From the NCBI RefSeq assembly GCF_008843165.1, contig NZ_CP044427.1:1302001-1366000 (forward strand): a stretch of DNA of 64,000 bases, given 5' to 3'. Shown piece by piece: positions 9,282-17,276 of this stretch. Source of the DNA: Ornithinimicrobium pratense (lineage in GTDB: Bacteria; Actinomycetota; Actinomycetes; Actinomycetales; Dermatophilaceae). How positions within the stretch are numbered: the first letter of the stretch is position 1; each line of letters begins with the position of its first letter. Both the position numbers and the translations under genes were made by a program. The notes under the pieces are model-generated. The model saw nothing but the letters and a program-made list of their open reading frames with translations. It had not been told where the DNA came from and searched no databases.

Positions 9282-9719
9282 ATGTCTGTCAACACCAGGT
9301 CCATCGCCGCGCCGCCGGAGGCCGTCTTCGCGGTGCTCGCCAACGGCTGGCTCTTCCCGGTCTGGGTGGTCGGCGCCACGCGCATGCGCAACGTCGACGA
9401 GGCCTGGCCCGCCGTCGGGGCCAAGCTGTACCACTCCGTGGGGGTCTGGCCGGCGCTGATCAACGACTCCACCTCGGTGCTGGAGTGGGACCCGCCGCGG
9501 CGGGCTGCGATGCAGGCCCGGATCTGGCCGGTCGGAGAGGCCACGGTGATCCTCGATGTCGAGCCCGAGGGCGAGGGCTGCCGGGTGACGATGACCGAGG
9601 TGCCCTCAAGCGGGCCCCTGGCCAAGATGCCGGACCCGCTGGCCAACCTTCCGTTGAAGATGCGCAACGTGGAGACCCTGCGCCGGCTGGCCTACCTCGC
9701 CGAGGGTCGGGCGGACTGA
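9282..9719 (+). CDS. SRPBCC-family (START-like) lipid-binding protein
   Basis: 145 residues from ATG 9282, preceded by CAGGAGCCCTCGAG with a recognisable AGGAG. The sequence follows the polyketide cyclase/SRPBCC pattern: an N-terminal strand with IAAPPEAVFAVLANGWLFPVWVVG, a central curved sheet with WDPPRRAAMQARIWP, and a C-terminal helix. Such proteins form a hydrophobic cavity for lipids, polyketides or steroids. It follows the polyketide/UbiA genes on the same strand, so it could bind or cyclise their product, but many unrelated SRPBCC proteins exist and the role is unknown. Confidence 0.75.
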   Translation: MSVNTRSIAAPPEAVFAVLANGWLFPVWVVGATRMRNVDEAWPAVGAKLYHSVGVWPALINDSTSVLEWDPPRRAAMQARIWPVGEATVILDVEPEGEGCRVTMTEVPSSGPLAKMPDPLANLPLKMRNVETLRRLAYLAEGRAD

Positions 9720-9767
9720 GGCTCGCACCACGCTCACCCCTGGCTTGCGGATGCGCAGGCGAGCCTC
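9718..9767. terminator. Stem-loop after the SRPBCC gene
   Basis: Nine-base perfect inverted repeat GAGGCTCGC (9718-9726) and GCGAGCCTC (9759-9767) around a 32-nt loop, starting inside the SRPBCC stop codon. There is no T-run, which is common for actinobacterial terminators. The long loop makes the call weak. Confidence 0.35.
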
Positions 9768-9786
9768 CGGTGCAACGGTGGGGACC

Positions 9787-9954
9787 ATGAGCCAGACACC
9801 GGACGACGAGCACACCGCGACCCAGGGGTATGACCCCGAGCAGGACCCGGACGCCGACCCAGAGATGCTGACCTCCCAGCACCCGGACCACGGCGGCGGC
9901 GAGAACCAGCGAGACCCCGCCGAGGGGGCTGAGGGGCCCGAGGACAGCCGCTAA
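9787..9954 (+). CDS. Small acidic hypothetical protein (55 aa)
   Basis: 55 residues from ATG 9787. The upstream sequence GGTGGGGACC gives a G-rich but imperfect ribosome site. Composition is dominated by D, E, P, G, Q and S with no hydrophobic core, so the protein should be disordered and soluble. Small acidic proteins of this kind are common in Actinomycetes and have no known function. Its TAA overlaps the stop of the convergent SDR gene by a few bases. No domain is recognisable. Confidence 0.5.
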   Translation: MSQTPDDEHTATQGYDPEQDPDADPEMLTSQHPDHGGGENQRDPAEGAEGPEDSR

Positions 9955-10817
9955 CCCTCTCCGCTCTGCTCCTGCGCCTGAGCTGTCAGCCGGAGGTAAC
10001 GCCGCAGGAAGAGGCCGCTGACTCGGCGACCCACAGCCGGGACGAGCCGCTCGCCGAGCACCGCCAGGTGCGCCGTCGGCCAGGGTGCGAGAATCATCTC
10101 CGGGTCCTTGGGCAGCGCCTTGAGCACGACGGCGGCGAGCCGGTCGGGGTCCATCGGGCCCCCCTGGACCTGCCGGACCAGGCGCACGCCCACCTCGTTG
10201 GCCCCCGTGGCCGGCAGGCCTGGGTTGATGTTGGTCAGCAGCGGGGTGGCGACGAAGGCGGGGCAGACGATGTTGACCTGCACGCCGTGCCGGCGGGCCT
10301 CCACGCGCAGCGCCCGGCCCAGGGTCACCACCGCCGACTTCACCGAGGAGTAGGGAATCATCGCGGGGATCGGCAGGAGCCCGGCCAGCGAGGCCATGAT
10401 CACCAGCCGGCCGTGGCCCTGCTGGCACACGAGCGGGTAGACAGCGTCCACGCCGTGCACCACGCCGAGCAGATTGACGTCGATCTGCTCCTGCCAGTGC
10501 TGGGGAGTCATCTCCTCCTGGACGCCGGCCACCCCGATGCCCGCGTTGTTGTAGAAGATGTCGATTCGGCCGTGGGTGGCGACGACCTCCTGGGCCAGGC
10601 GCCGGTAGGCGTCCCGGTCTCGCACGTCCAGGACGAGGTCGTCGTCGTGCAGGGGGTCCCGGTCTGCCACCACAACCGTGTCTCCGCGGGCCCGGTGCGC
10701 CCGCGCCAGGGCGGCGCCGATCCCGCGGGCGCCGCCGCTGATGAGCACCACCTGCGGGTCGTCCCGACCTGCACGTCCTGGCACCAGCCGGCGGGCCAGG
10801 GAAGTCACCGGGCTCAT
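9951..10817 (-). CDS. Short-chain dehydrogenase/reductase (SDR)
   Basis: 288 residues from ATG 10817, which overlaps the upstream DUF72 stop in an ATGA. It is a classical SDR: cofactor motif SGGARGIGAALA, the NNAG motif (YNNAGIGVAG), an active-site serine (IMASLAG) and YSSVKSAV with the catalytic Tyr-x-x-x-Lys. The residues after the second strand (VVADRD) suggest NAD(H) or NADP(H) use but do not settle which. A C-terminal extension of about 60 residues after the core ends in a basic amphipathic stretch. The substrate is unknown. Coupling to DUF72 may only reflect compact packing. Confidence 0.88.
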   Translation of the reverse strand: MSPVTSLARRLVPGRAGRDDPQVVLISGGARGIGAALARAHRARGDTVVVADRDPLHDDDLVLDVRDRDAYRRLAQEVVATHGRIDIFYNNAGIGVAGVQEEMTPQHWQEQIDVNLLGVVHGVDAVYPLVCQQGHGRLVIMASLAGLLPIPAMIPYSSVKSAVVTLGRALRVEARRHGVQVNIVCPAFVATPLLTNINPGLPATGANEVGVRLVRQVQGGPMDPDRLAAVVLKALPKDPEMILAPWPTAHLAVLGERLVPAVGRRVSGLFLRRYLRLTAQAQEQSGEG

Positions 10818-11641
10818 GGGTCCTCCAGGATCTGCGCCAGGCGCATCGCGTCGTGGGGCGCGTGCACCTTGGTGTCGTTGTCGAAGTAGACGTACACGTC
10901 CGCCTGCTGGCGCCACCGCCGGATCCGCGCCGCCCAGTCCTGCAGCGCGGCCTCGCCGTAGCCGCTGACGTAGAGCTCGGTGTCGCCGTGCAGCCGGACG
11001 TAGGCAACCGGGCTGGTGATCGCGTCGTAGTACGGCCACAGACCGGCCGCGTCGGCGATGACGATGCCGACCCCGTGGTGCCGCAGCAGGTCCAGCAGCT
11101 CGGTGTTGTCGGCGAAAGTGGGGTGCCGGACCTCCAGCACATGCTCTAGCGGGCGGTCGGGATCGACTACCTCCAGGTGCGCGGGCTCCCGCAGCCGGTC
11201 GTCGTGCCGGGCCGCGACCTGCGCGGCCTGCCCGTGGGTGCGCGGCAGGCGCGGCAGGAAGTCCTCCAGCTGGGCGCGGTCGTAGCGGTGGCGGGGGGCC
11301 AGCTGCCACAGGACCGGGCCGAGCTTGGGGCCGAGTGCCAGCACGCCGGAGGCCAGGAAGTTGGCCAGGGCGGTGTCGATGCCGCGCAGCTTCTTCATAT
11401 GCGTGATGAAGCGGCTCCCCTTGACCGCGAAGACGAAGTCGTCCGGCGTCGCGGCCGACCAGGCGTTGTAGCTGCTGGGCCGCTGCAGGGAGTAGAAGGA
11501 GCCGTTGATCTCCACCGAGCCCATCCGCTGCGCGGCATACTCCAGCTCCTGCCGCTGCGGCAGACCCGTGGGGTAGAAGACGCCCCGCCAGGGCGGGTAG
11601 CGCCAGCCGGAGATGCCGACGTGGACCGGATGCCTGCTCAC
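10814..11641 (-). CDS. DUF72-domain protein
   Basis: 275 residues, probably from GTG 11641. The N-terminal HVGISGWRYPPWRGVFYP and the segments VEINGSFYSLQRPSSY, FAVKGSRFITHMKKL and YVRLHGDTELYVSGYG are hallmark conserved blocks of the DUF72 (YecE-like) TIM-barrel family. The biochemical role of this family is unknown. It forms a two-gene operon with the following SDR through a 4-bp ATGA overlap, and it is divergent from the epoxide-hydrolase-like gene. Length is normal for the family. Confidence 0.88.
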   Translation of the reverse strand: MSRHPVHVGISGWRYPPWRGVFYPTGLPQRQELEYAAQRMGSVEINGSFYSLQRPSSYNAWSAATPDDFVFAVKGSRFITHMKKLRGIDTALANFLASGVLALGPKLGPVLWQLAPRHRYDRAQLEDFLPRLPRTHGQAAQVAARHDDRLREPAHLEVVDPDRPLEHVLEVRHPTFADNTELLDLLRHHGVGIVIADAAGLWPYYDAITSPVAYVRLHGDTELYVSGYGEAALQDWAARIRRWRQQADVYVYFDNDTKVHAPHDAMRLAQILEDP

Positions 11642-11703
11642 CCCTGGACGGTATGAGGTCCGTCCGCCGTGCGCACGGCGGGGCGGCCGTTACCGTGGGG
11701 CAG

Positions 11704-12573
11704 GTGCAGACCTACACCCACGACGGACTGACCTTCGAGGTTCTCGACGGGGGTCCCCGGGACGGGGAGACCGTGGTGCTCCTGCACGGCTTTCCGCAGG
11801 ACGCGAGCGCCTATGACGAGGTGACGCCGCTGCTGCACGAGCACGGCCTGCGCACCCTGGCGCCCCACCAGCGGGGTTACTCCCGTGGTGCCCGCCCCCG
11901 GCGTGCCTCGGCATACCGGGTCGGCGTGCTGATGGACGACGTGGTGGCCCTGCTCGATGCTGCCGGCATCCGACGGGCGCACGTCGTGGGCCACGACTGG
12001 GGCGGAGCCGTCGCGTGGGCGCTGGCCCAGCGCCGACCCGACCGGGTGGCCAGTCTCGTCGTGCTGTCGACCCCGCACCCGCACGCGCTGCGGTGGGCCG
12101 CCGGTCGCTCGGACCAGGCCTGGCGCAGCAGCTACATGCTGGGCTTCCAGCTGCCCTGGATGGCCGAGCGCCTGCTGGTCCGGACGGTGCAGGGCGGCGG
12201 GATGGTGCGTCGGGGGGTGCCGACGGAGCACCAGCGCAGGTATGCCGCGCGGCTGCGGCGCCCGGAAGACGCGCGGGGCCCGCTGAACTGGTACCGCGCG
12301 CCGCTGCGGCCCCGCCTCCGCGGCGCCCGGTGGCACCATCTCGAGGGCGGGGACCCCGGCTGGGCCCAGGCCGCGGTGCGGGTGCCGACCACCTTCGTGT
12401 GGGGCCGACATGATGTTTATCTGGGCCGGTCCGCGGCGGAACGGACGGCAGCGTACGTCGAGGCTGACTACCGGTTCGTCGAGCTCGACGCCGGCCACTG
12501 GCTGCCCGAGCGGGCCCCGGAGGTGGTGGCCCGGGAGATCCTTGCCCGGGTGCGCGGGACGATCAGCCGCTGA
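11704..12573 (+). CDS. Alpha/beta hydrolase, epoxide-hydrolase type
   Basis: 289 residues from GTG 11704 (VQTYTHDGL). ATG 11653 is in frame and would add 17 residues, but would leave only 11 bp to the divergent DUF72 start. The oxyanion motif is HGFPQD near residue 28. The nucleophile elbow GHDWGG carries Asp, as in epoxide hydrolases and haloalkane dehalogenases, rather than Ser. The catalytic His lies in LDAGHWLPE close to the C-terminus. The predicted reaction is hydrolysis of an epoxide (or haloalkane) through an alkyl-Asp ester. The natural substrate cannot be inferred. The 3' end overlaps the convergent YjbQ gene by 11 bp. Confidence 0.85.
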   Translation: MQTYTHDGLTFEVLDGGPRDGETVVLLHGFPQDASAYDEVTPLLHEHGLRTLAPHQRGYSRGARPRRASAYRVGVLMDDVVALLDAAGIRRAHVVGHDWGGAVAWALAQRRPDRVASLVVLSTPHPHALRWAAGRSDQAWRSSYMLGFQLPWMAERLLVRTVQGGGMVRRGVPTEHQRRYAARLRRPEDARGPLNWYRAPLRPRLRGARWHHLEGGDPGWAQAAVRVPTTFVWGRHDVYLGRSAAERTAAYVEADYRFVELDAGHWLPERAPEVVAREILARVRGTISR

Positions 12574-12967
12574 GGAGGTCTAGGCGCACCGAGCGCTCGG
12601 CGTTGTCCACGTTGAGGTCGACCAGGCAGATGCTCTGCCAGGTGCCTAGCATCAGCCGGCCGTCCTCCACCGGCACCGTGGCGTAGGGCGGTAGGAACGC
12701 CGGCATGACGTGCGAGCGACCATGACCGCGTGTGCCATGCGCATGGATCCAGCGGTCGTCGGCGGGCAGCAGGTCGGCGAGGGCGGCCAACAGGTCCTCG
12801 TCCGAGCCGGAGCCGGTCTCGATGATCGCCAACCCTGCGGTGGCGTGCGGGACGAAGACGTGCAGCAGGCCGTCGCCGTGGCCGCGCACGAAGTCGGCGC
12901 AGTCGCCGGAAAGGTCGTGCACGACCTCCTCGGCGCCCGTTCGCACGCTGAGCGTGGTGCTCCTCAT
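12563..12967 (-). CDS. YjbQ/UPF0047 family protein
   Basis: 134 residues from ATG 12967, preceded on its strand by AAGGAGACTGCACC, a strong ribosome site. The VFVPHATAGLAIIETGSG, GHGRSHVMPAFL and LGTWQSICLVDLN blocks match the small beta-sandwich YjbQ (UPF0047) family. Members of this family can complement thiamine-phosphate synthase mutants weakly, but their true role is not settled. Length is normal. The gene is single and convergent with the hydrolase. Confidence 0.88.
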   Translation of the reverse strand: MRSTTLSVRTGAEEVVHDLSGDCADFVRGHGDGLLHVFVPHATAGLAIIETGSGSDEDLLAALADLLPADDRWIHAHGTRGHGRSHVMPAFLPPYATVPVEDGRLMLGTWQSICLVDLNVDNAERSVRLDLLSG

Positions 12968-13107
12968 GGTGCAGTCTCCTTATGTGTAGGGAGTGGGTGC
13001 CGAGGGACGGCGACCACCCCGACACTGGCGGTCCAGGACGCCCCAACCGTAACGAAAGACCGGCGATGGGTGACGTGAGCGCGCCGGGTGGACGGCATAC
13101 TTGCCCG

Positions 13108-13797
13108 GTGCAGCACTTCTTCCGGCACGAGGTGGACCCGTTGGTCATCGGTGGCCCCGACCATCGCACCTACCTCGCCTTCTACCTCACCCTGCTGGTG
13201 CTGCTGGTGTCGGCGCGCGACCTGGCGCGGCGCCGAGAGGAGCTGGTACGCCGGACCCTGGTCCTGGTGAGCGTGGCGCAGCAGCTGGTGATGTATGGCG
13301 TCCACCTGGCTCGCGGCGACCGGTGGGCCGCTGCCCTCCCGCTGCACGTGTGCCGGCTGTGCACGCTGCTGGGGCTGGTCTGGCTGCTGACCGGCGAGGA
13401 CTGGGCGATGCAGGTGGCCTTCTACCTCGGCCTGTTCGCCTACGGCAGCCTGGCCTATCCCTATGGCATCGAGCCCCGGGACCACGTCATGGGCTGGAGC
13501 TTCGTGGTCAACCACAGCCTGACGCTGCTGCTGCCGGTGTACGCCGGGGTAGTGCACGGGTGGCGGCCCCACCTGCGTGGCCTGGGGTGGTCCTATCTGG
13601 CCTTCCTCGGTTACCTGGCCGTCGCGGACCGCACGAACCGGCGGACCGGGGGCAACTACTTCTACTTGCAGGACCGACCCGTCCTGCGCTCACTGTCGCA
13701 CCGTCGCTACCTGGCGACCGCTGCGGCGGGTGCAGCCGGCCTCTTCGGGGCGGGGTATGCCGTCTCCCGGCTCTGGGTCCGCGAGTCTTCGCGCTGA
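13108..13797 (+). CDS. TIGR02206/YwaF-family integral membrane protein
   Basis: 229 residues from GTG 13108 (VQHFFRHEVD). ATG 13066 would add 14 residues. About six hydrophobic segments are visible. The ALPLHVCRLCTLLGL motif, the VVNHSLTLLLP segment and the GGNYFYLQDRP loop before the last segment match the TIGR02206 (YwaF/TMEM164-like) family. Human TMEM164 is an acyltransferase that uses a Cys in the equivalent region, but the function of bacterial members is not established. It is probably monocistronic. Confidence 0.78.
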   Translation: MQHFFRHEVDPLVIGGPDHRTYLAFYLTLLVLLVSARDLARRREELVRRTLVLVSVAQQLVMYGVHLARGDRWAAALPLHVCRLCTLLGLVWLLTGEDWAMQVAFYLGLFAYGSLAYPYGIEPRDHVMGWSFVVNHSLTLLLPVYAGVVHGWRPHLRGLGWSYLAFLGYLAVADRTNRRTGGNYFYLQDRPVLRSLSHRRYLATAAAGAAGLFGAGYAVSRLWVRESSR

Positions 13798-13919
13798 GGC
13801 GCCTCACCACCGGCAGGGTCTGCTCGGTCGGGTCTGCGGTGGGCGGACCCGCCCCGGTGCCACAAGAGGTCCGTCGGCGCAGCGCCTAGCATGGTCACGT
13901 CGAGGTGGACGAGAGAGCG

Positions 13920-14051
13920 GTGAGCGAGATGGACAACCTCTGGACGGTCGTGGCGATGCTGCTGATTGGGGTGCCGTTGTTCCTCGGTCTGCGTTACCTG
14001 GCGACCAAGCGGGCGATCGACCAGGCCCGGCGGCGGCGGTCTGGCCGCTGA
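13920..14051 (+). CDS. Short single-pass membrane protein (43 aa)
   Basis: A 44-codon frame from GTG 13920 (or ATG 13929) to TGA 14049, preceded by GAGAGAGCG. It encodes one hydrophobic helix (LWTVVAMLLIGVPLFLGLRYL) followed by a basic tail rich in K, Q and R, ending RRRRSGR. Codon third positions are G/C-rich as in neighbouring genes. Topology by the positive-inside rule is N-out/C-in. I do not recognise the family. It could also be a chance ORF. Confidence 0.45.
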   Translation: MSEMDNLWTVVAMLLIGVPLFLGLRYLATKRAIDQARRRRSGR

Positions 14052-14182
14052 GCTTTGCAGCCGCTCGGTAGCCCGGCCGCCGTGCCGCAGCTGGGTGCGC
14101 CAGCACTTGCCCGTCCGGTGCCAGACTGCCAGCTCGGCGTGGCCGGGCGGGCAGCGTAGGCTCTCGACCGGGAGGTGGTGAT

Positions 14183-14971
14183 GTGGTGGGGCGGTGGATC
14201 TTCCTGGCCGCGCTCGTGGCGCTGCTGGCGCTGGTCGTCGTCCTCGTCCTCCGGGCCCGCGACGCCCTCGCCGACCTGATCGCGCAATCGGGCCCGGACC
14301 AGCGCCGGCAGCAGGCCCTGGAGGAGGCTCGAGAGCGGCTGAACAAGGCGGAGAAGGCCCACGCCAAGCGCGTCCGGCGGGCCCGCAAGGAGCTCACCGA
14401 GGCCGGTCGCGACCCGGTGCTCGCCAAGGTGGGGCCCGTGATCCTGGCCGCCTGCACCGTCACGGTGAGGAAGAAGGTGCACGAGCTCAGCCCTACCACC
14501 GTTTTCCGGGTCGACGTCGAGGGGGAGATCCGGCAGGTGGTCACCCGGCAGGGTGGCCAGGAGAAGCCCATGCGCGATGACCAGCGCGAGGTCTTCGTGA
14601 CGATCACCGACGACGCCTGGGCCGACGTGGTCAAGCTGCCGCCCGCCCAGCTGGAGGGCGCCCGGCGGCTGGCAGCTGCCGGCGCGGCGGCCGTCCGCAA
14701 CCTGCAGACGGCACAGGGCGAGCGGGACGTCCGCATCCTGACCGCCGAGGAGGACTTGAGGCGCGTCCTGGCCGACGCCGGGGACGTGGACGCTGCCCGG
14801 ATGACCCTGGAGGACCTTGAGGGGGTCGGACCCAGGCGGATCGACGTCCCTGAACCGCCACCGCAGCAGGCACTGGACGGCCAGGACGTGCCGGACGGTC
14901 TGGAGATGCCGGGCGACGCCGACCTCGGCGACGAAGACGACGGCCCCCTCGGCGGGCGCGAAGACCGCTGA
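14183..14971 (+). CDS. Membrane-anchored coiled-coil protein, function unknown
   Basis: 262 residues from GTG 14183, with GGGAGG seven bases upstream deciding the start. Residues 4-23 form one membrane segment. A charged helix at about 35-75 (RQQALEEARERLNKAEKAH) is likely coiled coil. A central globular part of about 110 residues follows (PVILAACTVTVRKKVHELSP...). The last 50 residues are an acidic Pro/Asp-rich tail. No known domain is recognisable. It is convergent with the DUF5671-type membrane gene, with 6 bp between them. Confidence 0.7.
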   Translation: MVGRWIFLAALVALLALVVVLVLRARDALADLIAQSGPDQRRQQALEEARERLNKAEKAHAKRVRRARKELTEAGRDPVLAKVGPVILAACTVTVRKKVHELSPTTVFRVDVEGEIRQVVTRQGGQEKPMRDDQREVFVTITDDAWADVVKLPPAQLEGARRLAAAGAAAVRNLQTAQGERDVRILTAEEDLRRVLADAGDVDAARMTLEDLEGVGPRRIDVPEPPPQQALDGQDVPDGLEMPGDADLGDEDDGPLGGREDR

Positions 14972-14977
14972 CGGGGC

Positions 14978-16726
14978 TCAGCGTCGGACCGGCAGCACCT
15001 GCAGCCCGTCCGTGCCGGCCACCACGACCAGGTCCCCGGCCGGTGCGGCGTCGACCGCCTGGACCAGGGCGTCGACCGACCACGGAGCGGCTCCGTCGTC
15101 GGCCCGGACGACCAGCTGTGCCCGCGAGCCGGTGCGCCGGGCCAGCTCGGCCACGATGTCCGGGCCCTCGGCACCGACGAGGAGCACCCGACGGTCGCCC
15201 CTGTCACTCGCCTGGCCCTCGGCCGCGGACGAGCCGGTCCTCACCTCGGGGACCAGACCCCGGTCGGAGCGGAAGACCGTCCAGTGGTAGGCCGAGAGCA
15301 GCGAGGCGGTGACGAGGACGCCGATGGCGAACCGGGTCCGGCGCAGCGTCTCGGCGTCCAGCTGGCCGGCCAGCCCGTCCTCCAGGAGGAAGTAGACCAG
15401 GGTGAGCAGGGCGATGACCGCGGCCAGGCCCATGAGCCCGAAGAGCACCAGCCGGTAGAACCGTCGCGTCGGGGAGGCGACCTCGGTGGTCGGGTCCTGC
15501 GCCCGTGCCTGCTGGACCAGGCGCCAGTGCCACCACCACAGGGGCAGGCCGACCCCGAGCAGGACGAGGGCACCCAGCAAGGCGTTGACCGGGGAGCCAC
15601 CGACGACCAGGTCGGTGCCGGCGGAAAGAGCCTGGACCAGCGTGACCAGCACCATGACTACCCCCGCCGAGGCGGCCCCCAGTCCAACGGTGGACAGCAG
15701 GTACTCATAGACCCGGCGCACCTCGTCGCGCGGCGCGGCACGGCGTGCCGCGAGCACCTCCTGGTGGTACCACCACACGAGGATCCCCACGATGATCGTG
15801 GCCAGGTGGGCAGGTGCGGTGAGGAAATGCTCCCGGGCCGAGATCGCGTCTGGGTCACCGACCAGCCAGATCAGCAACCGCCACAGCAGCAGGCTTCCGG
15901 CGGTCACGGCTGCGACGAGGGAAGCCCCCACCCCGGCGAGCAGCACCAGGGCCAGCCATCCGGTGTCCCGGGGCTTTCGAGCCAGGTCGCGTAGCCAGTA
16001 GACCACCCAGAATGCGCCGCCCCCGATGAGCAGGGCCACCCCTTGCAGGATCTCTGGGACCGTCGTCAGGATCATGGAGGTGCCGGTGAGGCCGAGCAGC
16101 TCCCGCAATGCGGCCCCCACCACGATGACCAGGCCGGCCGCGGCGGCCACCAAGGTGATGAAGGTGCCGAGGAGACGCTCCAGACCTAGCTGGCCGGGGG
16201 CCGTGCTGAGCTGGCCCCAGCGTCGGTGCAGCCACCAGATCGCCAGCCACACCAGCACCTGCACCAGCCCACCCGGGCGCCAGGGGCCGTGCAGGAGTGA
16301 GACAGCGGTTGCCTGCCAACCGGAGAGCACCACCAGGAGGCTGACCACGGGCACGAGGGTCAGGTATGCCGTCCACAACGCGGCCCGTCCCTCCCTGGGG
16401 TCCGTGCGGTGCCGGCGGCGGGTCCACCAGGCCAGGGCGCCCCACAGCGGCAGGGCGATGACGGTGAAGGTGAGGTACAGGGCCAGCAGGCTGTCGTCCC
16501 AGGCTAAGGCGGCCTCGGGGTCCACCGCGGCGTCGAGGAGCCGACCGAGCAGCCCGGTCAGCCCGGATCCGGCGGCGAAGAGCAGGCCGGCCAGGATCAG
16601 GTACTGGAAGAACTGCCGCACCGAGTTCCCGGTGAGCTGGGGGCTCCCGCCGCGACGCTGCACGGCCAGGACGGCGGTCGCGACGACCGCCGCCAGGAGG
16701 AGCAAGGGGATCAGGCCCAGGATCAT
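14978..16726 (-). CDS. DUF5671-type multi-pass membrane protein
   Basis: 582 residues from ATG 16726. Roughly fourteen hydrophobic segments occur in repeated blocks. SVRQFFQYLILAGLLFAAGSGLTGLL near residue 35 is followed by similar R-x-Y/F-x-x-x-L units (GLERLLGTFITLV, VRRVYEYLLSTVGLG, TRRFYRLVLFGLM). This suggests four internally repeated DUF5671-like modules. The C-terminal 110 residues are soluble and Ala/Asp-rich (RRVLLVGAEGPDIVAELARR). Function is unknown. The gene is coupled to the preceding small membrane protein by an ATGA overlap, so they form an operon. Confidence 0.72.
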   Translation of the reverse strand: MILGLIPLLLLAAVVATAVLAVQRRGGSPQLTGNSVRQFFQYLILAGLLFAAGSGLTGLLGRLLDAAVDPEAALAWDDSLLALYLTFTVIALPLWGALAWWTRRRHRTDPREGRAALWTAYLTLVPVVSLLVVLSGWQATAVSLLHGPWRPGGLVQVLVWLAIWWLHRRWGQLSTAPGQLGLERLLGTFITLVAAAAGLVIVVGAALRELLGLTGTSMILTTVPEILQGVALLIGGGAFWVVYWLRDLARKPRDTGWLALVLLAGVGASLVAAVTAGSLLLWRLLIWLVGDPDAISAREHFLTAPAHLATIIVGILVWWYHQEVLAARRAAPRDEVRRVYEYLLSTVGLGAASAGVVMVLVTLVQALSAGTDLVVGGSPVNALLGALVLLGVGLPLWWWHWRLVQQARAQDPTTEVASPTRRFYRLVLFGLMGLAAVIALLTLVYFLLEDGLAGQLDAETLRRTRFAIGVLVTASLLSAYHWTVFRSDRGLVPEVRTGSSAAEGQASDRGDRRVLLVGAEGPDIVAELARRTGSRAQLVVRADDGAAPWSVDALVQAVDAAPAGDLVVVAGTDGLQVLPVRR

Positions 16727-17175
16727 GGCCGGCTCACCTCCGGGCGGCAGGTGCGGACCGGCCAGGGGGTGCCGGTGACCAGCCACTCGCCCTCCACCTG
16801 CCGCAGCTCCAGGGTCTCCTGGCTGGTCCACTCGGAGGTGCTGAGCGGGCCGCCCGAGGTGCTGACGACGTCCAGGCGCACCGTCGCGCGGTCGCCGTCG
16901 GTGGACGTGCCCCTGAGCACCACCCTGGACCCTGGCCTGGTCCGCGACTGCTCGACGTGCCGGGCGGTGCACCCGTCGGCCGGGTCGAGGTGGCGGACGG
17001 CTTCCTCCCCGTCCTTGGCGACCGCTGCGACGATGTAGGACTGCACGGTGGCCTCGGGTGAGCCCTCGGCATACTCCGGACCTTGGCGGGTCACGGACAG
17101 GACGGCGGCGACCGCCGCCAGCAGCAGCAGGCCCGTGACCGCTGCGAGGAGAATGCGGGTGGCCCGGTCGGACAT
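16723..17175 (-). CDS. Membrane-anchored hypothetical protein
   Basis: 150 residues from ATG 17175. One N-terminal membrane segment (ILLAAVTGLLLLAAVAAVLSV) acts as a signal anchor. It is followed by an extracytoplasmic domain of about 110 residues with two cysteines. The pattern of a helix beginning SPEATVQSYIVAAVAKDGEEAVRHL followed by strands ending in EGEWLVTGTPW resembles the NTF2-like/DUF4878 fold seen in many actinobacterial lipoproteins, but no lipobox Cys is present. It is translated just before the DUF5671 membrane protein (4-bp overlap). Confidence 0.65.
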   Translation of the reverse strand: MSDRATRILLAAVTGLLLLAAVAAVLSVTRQGPEYAEGSPEATVQSYIVAAVAKDGEEAVRHLDPADGCTARHVEQSRTRPGSRVVLRGTSTDGDRATVRLDVVSTSGGPLSTSEWTSQETLELRQVEGEWLVTGTPWPVRTCRPEVSRP

Positions 17176-17276
17176 GCCTGCATGCTCCCATGGGGGACGG
17201 GAAAGCACCGGCGCCTCGCCGGGCGAGTTGTCCTGCGACGAGGCGCAGACCGTCGCAGGTCGGCGCAGGGTCGGGG